Source: [Pasteurella] aerogenes (GTDB lineage Bacteria > Pseudomonadota > Gammaproteobacteria > Enterobacterales > Pasteurellaceae). Taken from it: a DNA stretch of 64,000 nucleotides. The first letter of the stretch is position 1. Every line of letters starts with the position of its first letter. Below, piece after piece: positions 44,969 through 54,317 of the stretch. The translations under genes were made by a program, and so were the position numbers. The stretch is taken from assembly GCA_900637275.1 (NCBI GenBank), contig LR134362.1:62001-126000 (forward strand). The letters are read 5' to 3'. The notes under the pieces were generated by a model. That model was given only the letters and a program-made list of their open reading frames with translations. It did no database searches and had not been told where the DNA came from.

Positions 44969-45871
44969 CTATTTAACGCCTTTTACTACCTCAAGCAACG
45001 TTTTTCGGATCCATTGATGAGCAATATCTTGCTCCGTGCGTTCATGCCACGCCATCATCATAGTAAATCCTTCAACCTCAATTGGAGGGGCTTGCAAATG
45101 GACATTCGGCAAGGTTTTAGCCAGATGCTCGGGCAAGACTGCAACTAAATCGGAACCTGTTAGCAATTGCGGCAGCAGCGAAATATGATTAACCGATACC
45201 ATTACCTTACGCTTGCGTCCCAATTTTTGTAGCGCGATATCGGTTGCCCCGCTAAATTCGCCACCGTTATAAGACAGCATGGCAAAAGGTAACTGGCAAA
45301 ATTGATCCAGCGTGAGCGGTTGATTTGCCATTGGATGCGTTTTGCTCATGGCGCAAACATAGCGTTCTTCATATAACTTGGTTTGGCGCATATCGGTGGT
45401 TAAATGTCCTTGGCTGACCAAAGCTAAATCCATTTTATTTTGCTCAAACAAACTCTTGATTGATTGTCCTTGGGTTGGCAGCAAGGCGATTTTTACATGA
45501 GGCGCCAAATGTCTTAGTTGTAAAATCAGCGGTAAGGCAATAATTTGTTGAATATAATCCATCGCGCCAATGCGCACGATTATGTTTAATTGTTCCGGTG
45601 CTAATTGTGGCGGCTGGAGCATGGTATTGACATCTTGCAATACTTTTTTAGCAATTTTACCAAGTTGCAATGCGCGATCTGTTGGTTGCATCCCATGTTG
45701 CATCCGTACAAACAATGGATCATGGAAACTTTCCCGCAAGCGGTTTAAAATCCCGCTCATGGCAGGCTGTGTAATAGCAAGTCGTTGAGCTGCTCGGCTC
45801 ACGTTGCATTCATCCAGCAGAATGACAAAGGCCTTGAGCAGATTTAGGTCTAGATTTCTAATATCACTCAT
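44969..45871 (-). CDS. LysR-family transcriptional regulator
   Basis: This LysR-type regulator has 300 residues. The winged helix is at residues 5-65 (LLDECNVSRAAQRLAITQPAMSGILNRLRE in overlapping parts), and the effector-binding domain follows. It is divergent from the Old Yellow Enzyme gene with a 98-base gap, the classic layout for local control. The AACTAT at 45882-45887 and ATAGTT at 45928-45933 are inverted and could be part of its site. The inducer is unknown; an electrophile or quinone would fit its neighbours. Confidence 0.88.
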   Translation of the reverse strand: MSDIRNLDLNLLKAFVILLDECNVSRAAQRLAITQPAMSGILNRLRESFHDPLFVRMQHGMQPTDRALQLGKIAKKVLQDVNTMLQPPQLAPEQLNIIVRIGAMDYIQQIIALPLILQLRHLAPHVKIALLPTQGQSIKSLFEQNKMDLALVSQGHLTTDMRQTKLYEERYVCAMSKTHPMANQPLTLDQFCQLPFAMLSYNGGEFSGATDIALQKLGRKRKVMVSVNHISLLPQLLTGSDLVAVLPEHLAKTLPNVHLQAPPIEVEGFTMMMAWHERTEQDIAHQWIRKTLLEVVKGVK

Positions 45872-45969
45872 AATTATACCTAACTATCAAAATAATCAAT
45901 TTGAAATAATAATATAATTTTTTTAGCATAGTTATTACTTTTATGTTTTTATTGATGGACAAATTAAAT

Positions 45970-47031
45970 ATGGCAAAATTTCGTAAATTATTGACTCCGA
46001 TTAAACTCAAAAATTTGGAATTGAAAAATCGTGTGGTGATGCCACCGATGTGTCAATATTCTGCGGTTGATGGCGTACCGAATGATTGGCATTTAGTACA
46101 TTACACCAGTCGTGCTGTTGGTGGGGTAGGTTTGATTATTGTGGAGATGACCAATGTGGCGCCAAATGGTCGTATTAGTCCGCATTGTTTGGGTTTGTGG
46201 AATGAGGCTCAGCAACAAGCCTTTAAGAAAATCGTGGACAGTGTTCATGCACAAGGCGCGAAAATTGGCGTGCAAATTGCTCATGCTGGTCGTAAGGCAC
46301 AAGATGAACCAAATGCTGTGGCGCCAAGCCCGATTCATTATGGCGAATTGGATTATGCCGGACAAAATTTGATTACTCCGCGCGAATTGACCACAGCTGA
46401 AGTCAAAGATTTAGTACAAGCGTTCCAAAACTCGGTGAAACGTGCGGTAGATGCTGGTTTTGATACGATTGAAATTCATGCAGCACACGGTTATTTGATC
46501 CACCAATTCTATTCACCAAAATCGAATCAGCGCACTGATGAATATGGTCAAGATAAAATGTTATTTGGTGAACAAGTCATTCGAGCAGCAAAAGCGGTCA
46601 TGCCAGCAGAGATGCCTTTGATTGTTCGGATTTCAGCACAAGAATATGGTGCTAATGGGTTTGATTTGGGTTATGGTGTGCAAGTGGCGCAACGTTTTGC
46701 AGCGGCAGGCGCAGATGTATTGGATATCAGCGGTGGTGGCGATGGCGTGTTACAAGCGGGCAAACACCCTGAATTTTATGCCGGTTATCAAGTTGATTTG
46801 GCGCGCAAAGTAAAACTGGCAACAGGAAAACCGGTGATTGCCGTCGGTATGTTGGAAGACCCGGCGTTGGCAGATCATGTGTTGGGTGTTGGTGATGCGG
46901 ATTTGATCGCGATAGGTCGAGGATTATTAAGAGATCCGTATTGGGTGTTGAATGCGCAGTATCAACAAAATGCCAGTGATAGTAGCGAAATGCAGTTTGT
47001 ACCCCGTCAATATCAACGTGGATTTATGTAA
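45970..47031 (+). CDS. Old Yellow Enzyme-type NADPH oxidoreductase (YqjM/NamA-like)
   Basis: This FMN enzyme reduces activated C=C bonds in electrophiles such as enones and nitro compounds. The protein has 353 residues. The barrel begins RVVMPPMCQYSA with the FMN-tuning Cys28 typical of the YqjM class. The paired His and the catalytic Tyr lie in the segments HAAHGYLIHQFYSPKSNQRTDEYG, quoted here as HAAHGYLIHQF and KSNQRTDEYG. I start at ATG 45970 (MAKFRK); ATG 45955 is an alternative, and no strong ribosome site is seen. It pairs with the nitroreductase downstream. Confidence 0.9.
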   Translation: MAKFRKLLTPIKLKNLELKNRVVMPPMCQYSAVDGVPNDWHLVHYTSRAVGGVGLIIVEMTNVAPNGRISPHCLGLWNEAQQQAFKKIVDSVHAQGAKIGVQIAHAGRKAQDEPNAVAPSPIHYGELDYAGQNLITPRELTTAEVKDLVQAFQNSVKRAVDAGFDTIEIHAAHGYLIHQFYSPKSNQRTDEYGQDKMLFGEQVIRAAKAVMPAEMPLIVRISAQEYGANGFDLGYGVQVAQRFAAAGADVLDISGGGDGVLQAGKHPEFYAGYQVDLARKVKLATGKPVIAVGMLEDPALADHVLGVGDADLIAIGRGLLRDPYWVLNAQYQQNASDSSEMQFVPRQYQRGFM

Positions 47032-47066
47032 ATAAGATTAATTTTTAAACAAACTAAAGGATAATT

Positions 47067-47729
47067 ATGCAATTTTTTAATAAAGATGACGTTCTCAACG
47101 CTTTTCATTATCGTGCCTCTACGCGTTCTTATGATAGTGAGAAAAAAATTCCTGCTGATGATTTTCGTTATATTTTAGAGTTAGGGCGTTTAAGTCCAAG
47201 TTCTGTGGGATCTGAGCCTTGGCAATTTTTGGTGTTACAAAATGCCGAACTACGCCAAAAAATCAAACCTTATTGTTGGGGGATTCGAACCATGGAAAGT
47301 GCAAGTCATATTGTGGTTTTTCTGGCTAAGAAAAATGCGCGTTATGACAGCCCGTTTATGTTGGAAGGCATTAAGCGTCGTGGCGTAACTGATCCTGAAG
47401 CTATTGAAAAAACCTTAGCAAAATATCAAGCTTTCCAAGCCAATGATATGCAAATGTTAGATGATGAGCGCGCGTTATTTGATTGGTGTAGTAAACAAAC
47501 CTATATTGCCCTTGCCAATATGATGACCGGTGCGGCGTTGATTGGTGTGGATTCTTGCCCAATCGAAGGGTTTGATTATCAAAAAGTAAATCAAATTCTT
47601 GCTGATGAAGGACTATTTGATGCAAATGAATGGGGGATATCGGTGATGTGTACTTTCGGTTATCGTGATAAAGAGATTAAACCGAAAGCGCGTAAAGATT
47701 TTGATGATATTGTAAAATTTATTGAATAA
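47067..47729 (+). CDS. NfsB-like NAD(P)H nitroreductase
   Basis: This FMN-dependent homodimeric oxidoreductase has 220 residues. Family segments are HYRASTRSYDSEKKI near the N-terminus, GRLSPSSVGSEPWQFLVLQN and the C-terminal FGYRDKEIKPKARKDFDDIV in parts. Typical substrates are quinones and nitroaromatics. AAGGA precedes the start. It lies 35 bases after the Old Yellow Enzyme gene, and the pair probably forms one detoxification operon under the LysR regulator. Confidence 0.9.
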   Translation: MQFFNKDDVLNAFHYRASTRSYDSEKKIPADDFRYILELGRLSPSSVGSEPWQFLVLQNAELRQKIKPYCWGIRTMESASHIVVFLAKKNARYDSPFMLEGIKRRGVTDPEAIEKTLAKYQAFQANDMQMLDDERALFDWCSKQTYIALANMMTGAALIGVDSCPIEGFDYQKVNQILADEGLFDANEWGISVMCTFGYRDKEIKPKARKDFDDIVKFIE

Positions 47730-47750
47730 TTTTATCACTTCATCTGTCAA

Positions 47751-47812
47751 CGGTGGAATGTAGAATGGCTTATGTAAATGACAAAACTTCTCAAAATTCC
47801 ACCGCACTTTTT
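47751..47812. terminator. Long-loop inverted repeat between convergent genes
   Basis: CGGTGGAAT (47751-47759) and ATTCCACCG (47796-47804) are perfect complements with a 36-base loop. The right arm runs into an uptake signal (47801-47809) and a T tract. Confidence 0.45.
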
Positions 47813-48455
47813 AGTGTTTTTGATGAAAAAAGAGGATCAGTTGCAAGGTAAATTGAATTACCCAGCCGATAGAAAAGGCGAAAATTAAGGTGCCGACGCC
47901 AACGACTCCGCCGAGTAAAAAACCGAAAAAGCAGACGCTTGCCTCCATTAAGGTTCGTACAATGCCGACATTCCAATTAAAATAACGACATAATCCGACC
48001 ATTAATCCGTCTCGCGGTCCGGCGCCTTGATGGCAGGTGAGATAAAAAGCGCTGCCGATACCGTAGAGCAAAATGCCAATAAAAATATACAGACTTCGCG
48101 AAGAAAGTGTCGCTGGCGGGGCGATATAGGCGGTGGTCAATCCCAATGCCAGTGCGATGAGAAAAATGTTTAAAATTGTACCGAGTCCTAGTTTTAATTT
48201 TAACGGAAACCACATTAACATCACTACACAACTTATCATAAATGATGCCCAACCAACGCTAATGTGGCTTTGAACGGCGATGCCTTGTGCTAATACTGTC
48301 CAAGGCGATGAACCAAAATTGGCTAATACAATCAATCCGTCTCCTATTCCCAATAAACAAAGGGAAAGCACCAAAACCAATAGCGGTCGTTTTTCCAGCG
48401 AGAAAAGCGAGCTGGCAGACCATAGGGTGCGGGGAAAAACAGTGATTTTTGCCAT
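47811..48455 (-). CDS. YczE/YitT-type membrane protein
   Basis: This integral membrane protein of unknown function has 214 residues from ATG 48455 and about five hydrophobic helices. It has the family pattern GIGDGLIVLANFGSSPWTVLAQG and a later GAGPRDGLMVGL loop. I start at 48455 with AGG six bases upstream; an in-frame ATG at 48503 is possible. It converges with the nitroreductase. Family members are proposed transporters, with no settled substrate. Confidence 0.78.
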   Translation of the reverse strand: MAKITVFPRTLWSASSLFSLEKRPLLVLVLSLCLLGIGDGLIVLANFGSSPWTVLAQGIAVQSHISVGWASFMISCVVMLMWFPLKLKLGLGTILNIFLIALALGLTTAYIAPPATLSSRSLYIFIGILLYGIGSAFYLTCHQGAGPRDGLMVGLCRYFNWNVGIVRTLMEASVCFFGFLLGGVVGVGTLIFAFSIGWVIQFTLQLILFFHQKH

Positions 48456-48568
48456 AAATAACCTAAATATTGAATTATCGATTGCGTTGTTTCGGTTCAT
48501 CATAACGTAAAGTGAGCCTGAACCGAACAGCTATATTCTCATAATATATAACGAAAACCACTAAGCAT

Positions 48569-48606
48569 TGTGAAAATTTTATGCAAAGTAATCGGTTGCT
48601 TTCACA
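48569..48606 (+). promoter_or_regulatory. Candidate CRP/CytR-type region before nupC
   Basis: Two outward half-sites, TGTGAAA (48569-48575) and TTTCACA (48600-48606), form a 38-base inverted arrangement, with ATGCAA and GGTTGC inside. E. coli nucleoside genes use paired CRP sites with CytR octamers of GTTGCATT type. The match is only partial. Confidence 0.35.
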
Positions 48607-48695
48607 TTTTTGAGAATTCGACAAGATTTTTGCGTTAAAAACCCGTAGAATTCGGGAAAATTTTAAACATAAGGAATGATAAAGGAAAATGCGTT

Positions 48696-49940
48696 ATGAA
48701 TACTTTAATTAGCCTGATTGGTATTATTGCTTTGTTGGCAATTGCGGTCTTGCTGTCGAACAACCGCAAAGCCATTAATTTTCGCACAGTGGGCGGTGCA
48801 TTACTGATTCAAATTGCGATTGGCGCATTTATTTTATATGTGCCGGCGGGGCGTGCAGTGTTGAAGGGGATGGCGGATGCCATTGGTCGTGTCATTGATT
48901 ATGGCAATGAAGGGATTAATTTTTTATTCGGCGGACTGGCGGATCCGAGTAAATTTGGGTTTATTTTTGCGGTAAAAGTGTTACCGACTATTATTTTCTT
49001 CTCGGCATTAATTTCTTTGCTGTATTACGTAGGCGTTATGCAATGGGTGATCAAAATTATTGGTGGCGCATTACAAAAATTGCTTGGTACTTCAAAAGCT
49101 GAATCTATGTCTGCGGCGGCAAATATTTTTGTTGGGCAAACAGAAGCGCCTCTGATTGTCAAACCTTATATCGGCAAAATGACAGAATCAGAATTATTTG
49201 CCATTATGTGCGGTGGATTGGCGTCAATTGCGGGATCGGTGATGGCGGGCTATGCCGGTATGGGCGTGCCGCTTACCTATCTTATCGCAGCTTCTTTTAT
49301 GGCGGCGCCAGCGGGATTGTTATTTGCCAAAATTTTAATTCCGCAAACGGAAAAATTTGATGATTCTTTAGAGCGGGTTGAAGTGGAAAAACCGGCAAAT
49401 ATTTTGGATGCGGCGGCATCGGGGGCGTCAGCTGGTTTGAAATTAGCAGTGAATGTGGGCGCCATGTTGATTGCTTTTGTTGCATTGATCGCCTTATTGA
49501 ATGGCTTATTAGGCGGCATTGGTGGGTGGTTTAATATGCCGCAATTATCCCTAGGTTCAATTTTCGGCTGGATTTTTAGACCGTTGGCTTGGGTGATTGG
49601 TGTGCCTTGGGATGAGGCAAGCATTGCCGGACAGATGATTGGCACGAAATTAGCGATTAACGAATTCGTCGGCTATTTAGAATTTGCCCCTTATCTTAGC
49701 GCAGATGCCGCGGTACAATTAACCGAGAAAACCAAAGCGATTGTCACCTTTGCATTGTGTGGATTTGCCAATTTCAGTTCTATTGCGATCTTAATTGGTG
49801 GTTTGGGCGGAATGGCGCCAAATCGTCGCGGCGATATTGCCCGTTTGGGGATTAAAGCAGTAATTGCTGGATCGTTGGCAAACTTAATGAGTGCAACGAT
49901 TGCTGGATTATTTATTGGATTAAGTGGTGCAGCTTTGTAA
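48696..49940 (+). CDS. nupC: Concentrative nucleoside transporter
   Basis: This inner-membrane nucleoside symporter of the NupC/CNT family has 414 residues. It shows many helices, the substrate-binding FVGQTEAPLIVKPYI, a GYAGMGVPLTYLIAASFMAAP region, and the late NEFVGYLEF and CGFANFSSIAILIGG motifs. It leads directly into deoB and deoD, giving import and breakdown in one unit. A hairpin and an uptake signal (49942-49950) separate it from deoB. Confidence 0.92.
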   Translation: MNTLISLIGIIALLAIAVLLSNNRKAINFRTVGGALLIQIAIGAFILYVPAGRAVLKGMADAIGRVIDYGNEGINFLFGGLADPSKFGFIFAVKVLPTIIFFSALISLLYYVGVMQWVIKIIGGALQKLLGTSKAESMSAAANIFVGQTEAPLIVKPYIGKMTESELFAIMCGGLASIAGSVMAGYAGMGVPLTYLIAASFMAAPAGLLFAKILIPQTEKFDDSLERVEVEKPANILDAAASGASAGLKLAVNVGAMLIAFVALIALLNGLLGGIGGWFNMPQLSLGSIFGWIFRPLAWVIGVPWDEASIAGQMIGTKLAINEFVGYLEFAPYLSADAAVQLTEKTKAIVTFALCGFANFSSIAILIGGLGGMAPNRRGDIARLGIKAVIAGSLANLMSATIAGLFIGLSGAAL

Positions 49941-49973
49941 AAAGTGCGGTATGATTTTAGACAGTTTTAAGTT

Positions 49974-49999
49974 AACACCACGACCTTGTTCGTGGTGTT
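49974..49999 (+). terminator. Hairpin between nupC and deoB
   Basis: Arms AACACCACGA (49974-49983) and TCGTGGTGTT (49990-49999) are perfect. The T tract that follows is weak, so it may attenuate rather than stop transcription. Confidence 0.55.
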
Positions 50000-50051
50000 G
50001 TCGTTTTAGCGCAACGTAAACGTTTGCGAACTATCGGAAAGGAGAAGAACG

Positions 50052-51281
50052 ATGAAACGCGTATTTATTATGATGTTAGATTCATTTGGTATTGGCGCCA
50101 GCGAGGATGCGGACAAATTTGGTGACAAAGGGGCAGATACTTTGGGGCATATTGCGCAGTATTGTTATGATGGAAAAGCCGATCAAGGGCGCGAAGGGCA
50201 CTTACGTTTGCCAAATTTGGAAAAATTGGGATTAGGTTTAGCGGCGCAACAATCCAGTGGTATCTTGCCGGCGGGATTTGATTCCGAACCGGAATTAAGC
50301 GGCGGCTATGCTTTTGCACAAGAAATTTCCTCCGGTAAGGATACACCTTCCGGCCATTGGGAAGTAGCGGGCGTGCCGGTGTTATTTGATTGGGGATATT
50401 TTCCGGCATTGACGAACAGTTTTCCGCAAGATTTGTTGGATCGAATCGTGGAAAAAGCCGGAATTCCGGGCTATTTGGGCAATTGCCATTCTTCTGGTAC
50501 TGTGATTTTAGACGAGTTGGGCGAAGAACATATGCGAAGTGGAAAACCGATTTTTTATACTTCGGTGGATTCCGTTTTTCAAATTGCTTGTCACGAAGAA
50601 ACATTTGGTTTGGAAAAATTATATGAGCTTTGCCAAATCGTGCGCGAAGCGTTGGAAGGCTATAATATTGGGCGCGTGATTGCACGACCATTTGTGGGTG
50701 AAAAAAGCGGGGAGTTTAGTCGCACGGGTAATCGCAAAGATTATGCGGTGGAACCGCCAGCGAAAACCGTGTTGCAAAAATTGTTGGAAGAAAAACAAGG
50801 GGAAGTCGTTTCCGTGGGGAAAATCGCGGATATTTATGCGCACACTGGAATTACGCGTAAAATCAAAGCGACCGGTTTAGAAGAATTGATAGATAAAACA
50901 TTGGTTGAAATGAAAAGTGCGGGTGAAAATACCATTGTTTTTACCAATTTTGTTAATTTTGACTCGGATTTTGGGCATCGTCGCAATGTGGCGGGTTATG
51001 CATCGGCGTTAGAATATTTTGATTCTCGCGTGCCAGAATTGTTGTCGTTGGTTAATGATGAGGACATCATTATTTTCACTGCGGATCATGGTTGCGATCC
51101 AACGTGGAAAGGTACTGAGCATACTCGGGAGCATATTCCGGTGTTGATGTATGGTGCCAATGTGCCGAAAGGCTTTTTAGGCAAACGCGATACTTTCGCT
51201 GATATTGGGCAAACCGTGGCGGAATATTTTGGTTTATCGCCGATGGATTACGGTCAATCAATGATTAATTTTAATCAATAA
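50052..51281 (+). CDS. deoB: Phosphopentomutase
   Basis: This enzyme converts ribose 1-phosphate and deoxyribose 1-phosphate to the 5-phosphates. The protein has 409 residues. The alkaline phosphatase-like metal site is seen in MLDSFGIGASEDADKFGD, DTPSGHWE (phosphoacceptor Thr), NFVNFDSDFGHRR and TADHGCDPTW. AAGGAGAAG lies before the start. It stands 29 bases before deoD. Confidence 0.96.
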   Translation: MKRVFIMMLDSFGIGASEDADKFGDKGADTLGHIAQYCYDGKADQGREGHLRLPNLEKLGLGLAAQQSSGILPAGFDSEPELSGGYAFAQEISSGKDTPSGHWEVAGVPVLFDWGYFPALTNSFPQDLLDRIVEKAGIPGYLGNCHSSGTVILDELGEEHMRSGKPIFYTSVDSVFQIACHEETFGLEKLYELCQIVREALEGYNIGRVIARPFVGEKSGEFSRTGNRKDYAVEPPAKTVLQKLLEEKQGEVVSVGKIADIYAHTGITRKIKATGLEELIDKTLVEMKSAGENTIVFTNFVNFDSDFGHRRNVAGYASALEYFDSRVPELLSLVNDEDIIIFTADHGCDPTWKGTEHTREHIPVLMYGANVPKGFLGKRDTFADIGQTVAEYFGLSPMDYGQSMINFNQ

Positions 51282-51310
51282 TTCATGTTTAACGAAAAGA
51301 GGAAAGAATT

Positions 51311-52027
51311 ATGACTCCACATATTAATGCGCCAGCAGGCGCTTTTGCTGATGCGGTATTGATGCCGGGAGATCCGCTGCGGGCAAAATATATTGCAGAA
51401 ACCTTTTTACAAGATGCACAACAGGTTACCAACGTGCGCAATATGTTTGGTTATACCGGAACTTATAAAGGTCGCAGCATTTCAGTGATGGGACATGGCA
51501 TGGGCATTCCTTCTTGCTCAATTTATGCGAAAGAATTGATCACGGAATATGGCGTGAAAAAAATCATTCGTGTAGGTTCTTGCGGCGCAGTGCGTCCTGA
51601 TGTGCATATTCGCGATGTGATTATCGGTTTGGGCGCATGCACCGATTCTAAAGTCAACCGTATTCGCTTTAAGGATAATGATTTTGCGGCGATTGCGGAT
51701 TTTAATTTGACCTCAGCAGCCGTCGCTGCGGCAAAACAAAAAGGCGTGGCAGTCCGCGTGGGTAACCTTTTTTCCGCTGATTTATTCTATACACCAGATG
51801 TGGAAATGTTTGATGTTATGGAAAAATACGGGATTTTAGGTGTGGAAATGGAAGCTGCGGGGATTTATGGTGTGGCAGCAGAATTTGGCGCTAGAGCCTT
51901 GGCTATCTGTACTGTATCCGATCATATCCGTACTGGAGAGCAAACTTCGCCGGATGAGCGTCAATTGACCTTTAATGAGATGATTGAAGTTGCCTTGGAA
52001 AGCATCTTGCTAGACGATGCGGCATAA
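51311..52027 (+). CDS. deoD: Purine nucleoside phosphorylase, DeoD type
   Basis: This hexameric enzyme splits purine nucleosides to base and ribose 1-phosphate, which passes to DeoB. The protein has 238 residues. The N-terminal MTPHINAPAGAFADAVLMPG, the phosphate-site GDPLRAKYIAE, and the VEMEAAGIYGVA and SDHIRTGE motifs are present. It ends the nupC-deoB-deoD unit and is followed by a terminator. Confidence 0.97.
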   Translation: MTPHINAPAGAFADAVLMPGDPLRAKYIAETFLQDAQQVTNVRNMFGYTGTYKGRSISVMGHGMGIPSCSIYAKELITEYGVKKIIRVGSCGAVRPDVHIRDVIIGLGACTDSKVNRIRFKDNDFAAIADFNLTSAAVAAAKQKGVAVRVGNLFSADLFYTPDVEMFDVMEKYGILGVEMEAAGIYGVAAEFGARALAICTVSDHIRTGEQTSPDERQLTFNEMIEVALESILLDDAA

Positions 52028-52042
52028 GCTTCAAACCGATAG

Positions 52043-52078
52043 AAAAATAAGGTAGGCGTTAATCCTACCTTATTTTTT
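52043..52078. terminator. Bidirectional terminator after deoD
   Basis: Arms of about 14 bases (52043-52056 and 52064-52077), with core GGTAGG / CCTACC, lie next to the deoD stop. They also cover the last codons of the convergent methyltransferase gene. Confidence 0.9.
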
Positions 52079-52811
52079 GTGCTTTAATAAACAATAATAC
52101 CGGGCGATGTTGAAGATCTTTAAATTCAGCGTGCCATTGCGCTTGATCTGCTAGCATTGGTTCGGCGATATGCTGAATTTGAAATCCGTTTTCAATCAAT
52201 TGGTTAATAATAGTTGCCAGGGTGCGATGGTAGGTGAGAAAAGGCTGTTTAAACCAGTTTCGCTCGCGTTTTCCTTCGTCACGATAATAATTTAAACGAT
52301 AGGCAACTTGTTGTTTCTGCGCATCTTTTTCCCAGCGTTCTCCCGCGCGGTAGCAAGTGACAATTGGATGCTCTTGGGAAAAAATCAGTTCTCCACCGAG
52401 AACTAATTTCTGCGCAATTTTTGGCAATAAGGCAGCAAAATCTTCCACATAATGAAAGGCAAAAGAGCTGGTGACTAGGTCAAATGCTTTTTCTTCTAAC
52501 CGATCCACCTGCTCCATGGCGCAGTGGTGTAGCGCAAAGTGCGGTGCAAATTCGGCGAGATTTTGCTGAGCTTGTTGCAGCATATTTTTTGACAAATCAA
52601 TGCCAACCACGAAGGCGGCTTGGTGTTGCAGATAAAGCCGCAAATGCTCACCACATCCGCAGCCCATATCTAACAAGCGTTTGCCTTTGAGATCGGGCAA
52701 TAAAGATAGCATGGTTGGTTTTTCCACGATCTCATTGAGGCTAATCGGATTTTGACGTAACTTTTGGTACAGTTCGAAAAATCCGTCGGTGTCATACACG
52801 CTTTGCTGCAT
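52065..52811 (-). CDS. Class I SAM-dependent methyltransferase
   Basis: This 248-residue Rossmann-fold methyltransferase has motif I LLDMGCGCGEHLRLYL, motif II VVGIDLSKNML, and the later FDLVTSSFAFHYVEDF. The substrate is unknown; relatives include small-molecule methyltransferases. It lies seven bases downstream of mtr and is probably co-transcribed with it. An uptake signal lies at 52537-52545. Confidence 0.85.
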   Translation of the reverse strand: MQQSVYDTDGFFELYQKLRQNPISLNEIVEKPTMLSLLPDLKGKRLLDMGCGCGEHLRLYLQHQAAFVVGIDLSKNMLQQAQQNLAEFAPHFALHHCAMEQVDRLEEKAFDLVTSSFAFHYVEDFAALLPKIAQKLVLGGELIFSQEHPIVTCYRAGERWEKDAQKQQVAYRLNYYRDEGKRERNWFKQPFLTYHRTLATIINQLIENGFQIQHIAEPMLADQAQWHAEFKDLQHRPVLLFIKAQKIR

Positions 52812-52818
52812 CTGGCGG

Positions 52819-54075
52819 CTATCCTTTAAATTCCGCTAACCAACCTAATTGCATGGCGATTTGTGCAAAGATATTGAGAAGACCGAATAAAAAGATGAAA
52901 TACACCATAAAGTTGCCGCCATAAACAGTGAACGAGCGCTCACTAAATTTTTTGCGGCTTGCTTTAATTAATAAACTCGGCACGATGGCAGTCCAGATGG
53001 TGGCAGCTAAACCGGCATAACCAATGGCAAGCACAAAGCCATAAGGAAATTGCAAACTCAGTAGTAATGGCGGTAAAAAGGTGATAAGCGCGGTTTTTGT
53101 GCGACCAAGCGGACTGTCACTGAATTTAAATAAATCCGCAATATAATCAAATAAACCAAGGGTTACTGCTAAAAAGGAACTAGCGATTGCCATGTAGGCG
53201 AAAAAGCGCAAAATAATGCCGATATAGTCGGTTGGTAAGTATTTGCTTAAGGCATCCAATAGGGCAGCAATATCACCACTTTTTTCAATGACAGGGGCGA
53301 ATTCACTGCGCGGTAAATTGCCCTGTACCGCAATTTGCCATAATAAATAGATGATTAGAGCAATGGCAGTACCGATAAAAATGGATTTCAGCACTTTTTG
53401 GCTGTTGCGGTCATAGTATTTCACTAAACTTGGAACGTTTTGGTGAAAACCGAAAGAAACCAAGCAGACCGGCAGAGAAACCAGCGCATAAGAAAAATAT
53501 TGCGGATCTTGTTGCGCAGCTTGATCAAATAGTACCTCGGTGTTAACGGAGGAAACCAAGCCGGTGATGGATAAGATGAAAGAAATGACCATGCCGGCGA
53601 TTAATATGGTACTAAAACGATCGACCGCTTTGGTGGAAAACCAGACGAAAAGCCCCAGCACCAAACAGAAAATTAAAGAACCGGAAGTGCGTCCAATTTC
53701 GACCGCACTTTGTTCGGAGCTGAGCAATTGGTTGAGAAAACTTTCCGTGATCCCACCGCCGGAGGTGATGTAGGCGTAGGTGAGAATGTACAGCACAAAG
53801 GCGAGAGCAATTCCGTTGATCACATTCCAACCTTGTCCAAGTAAATCTTTGACGATAGTGTCAAAGCCGGCGCCGGTTGGGTAATGCAAATTGGCTTCTA
53901 GCAGCATTAAACCGGATGTGGTCATACAAAACCAGGTATAAATTAATACTAACACGGACCCGATAAACCAAACTCCCGCCATGGAAGTTGGGTTAGCTAA
54001 CATTCCGGCACCGATAGTGCCACCGGCGATAATCATTGCGCCGCCGAAAAGCGAAGGGCGTTTTTGTGCAGTCAT
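52819..54075 (-). CDS. mtr: Aromatic amino acid transporter, Mtr-like
   Basis: This inner-membrane permease of the hydroxy/aromatic amino acid family has 418 residues and eleven or so helices. It begins with the signature GGAMIIAGGTIGAGMLANP. Mtr imports tryptophan and TyrP tyrosine; a TrpR-like palindrome upstream favours Mtr. An uptake signal lies in the gene at 53702-53710. A methyltransferase gene follows at once. Confidence 0.85.
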   Translation of the reverse strand: MTAQKRPSLFGGAMIIAGGTIGAGMLANPTSMAGVWFIGSVLVLIYTWFCMTTSGLMLLEANLHYPTGAGFDTIVKDLLGQGWNVINGIALAFVLYILTYAYITSGGGITESFLNQLLSSEQSAVEIGRTSGSLIFCLVLGLFVWFSTKAVDRFSTILIAGMVISFILSITGLVSSVNTEVLFDQAAQQDPQYFSYALVSLPVCLVSFGFHQNVPSLVKYYDRNSQKVLKSIFIGTAIALIIYLLWQIAVQGNLPRSEFAPVIEKSGDIAALLDALSKYLPTDYIGIILRFFAYMAIASSFLAVTLGLFDYIADLFKFSDSPLGRTKTALITFLPPLLLSLQFPYGFVLAIGYAGLAATIWTAIVPSLLIKASRKKFSERSFTVYGGNFMVYFIFLFGLLNIFAQIAMQLGWLAEFKG

Positions 54076-54101
54076 AAAAAATCCTAATCAAAAAAAGAAA
54101 T

Positions 54102-54123
54102 TTGCACTATTATAGTAGTGCAA
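54102..54123 (-). promoter_or_regulatory. Candidate TrpR operator of mtr
   Basis: TTGCACTA (54102-54109) and TAGTGCAA (54116-54123) are perfect complements around six bases, 27 bases before the mtr start. The pattern resembles TrpR operators such as that of E. coli aroH, which also ends in TAGTGCA. An uptake signal lies just upstream at 54143-54151. Confidence 0.5.
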
Positions 54124-54233
54124 AATAAAAAAGCAATAAAAAAAGTGCGGTAATTTTTTATCTTGTTTTTGCGATCTTCTTGGGTTATTTGCAAATGGGC
54201 TAGGCAAGGTGGCGTAGTAGAAAATAGTTTAGA

Positions 54234-54262
54234 TAAAAAACGCCATACAAATGGTATGGCGT
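54234..54262 (-). terminator. Terminator of the MetE-core gene
   Basis: Arms ACGCCATAC (54240-54248) and GTATGGCGT (54254-54262) are perfect. On the minus strand they are followed by a T run (54234-54239). Confidence 0.85.
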
Positions 54263-54317
54263 AAAGTAAGATGGACGCGCTAAGTGGTATGTTAAGCGCT
54301 GTTTAAATCAGTTAAAA

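Noticed and set aside
50068..50691. 207-codon open frame on the minus strand
   Set aside because: It lies wholly inside deoB on the opposite strand. Its sequence has the Arg/Pro-rich look of a shadow frame, and deoB matches its family throughout.
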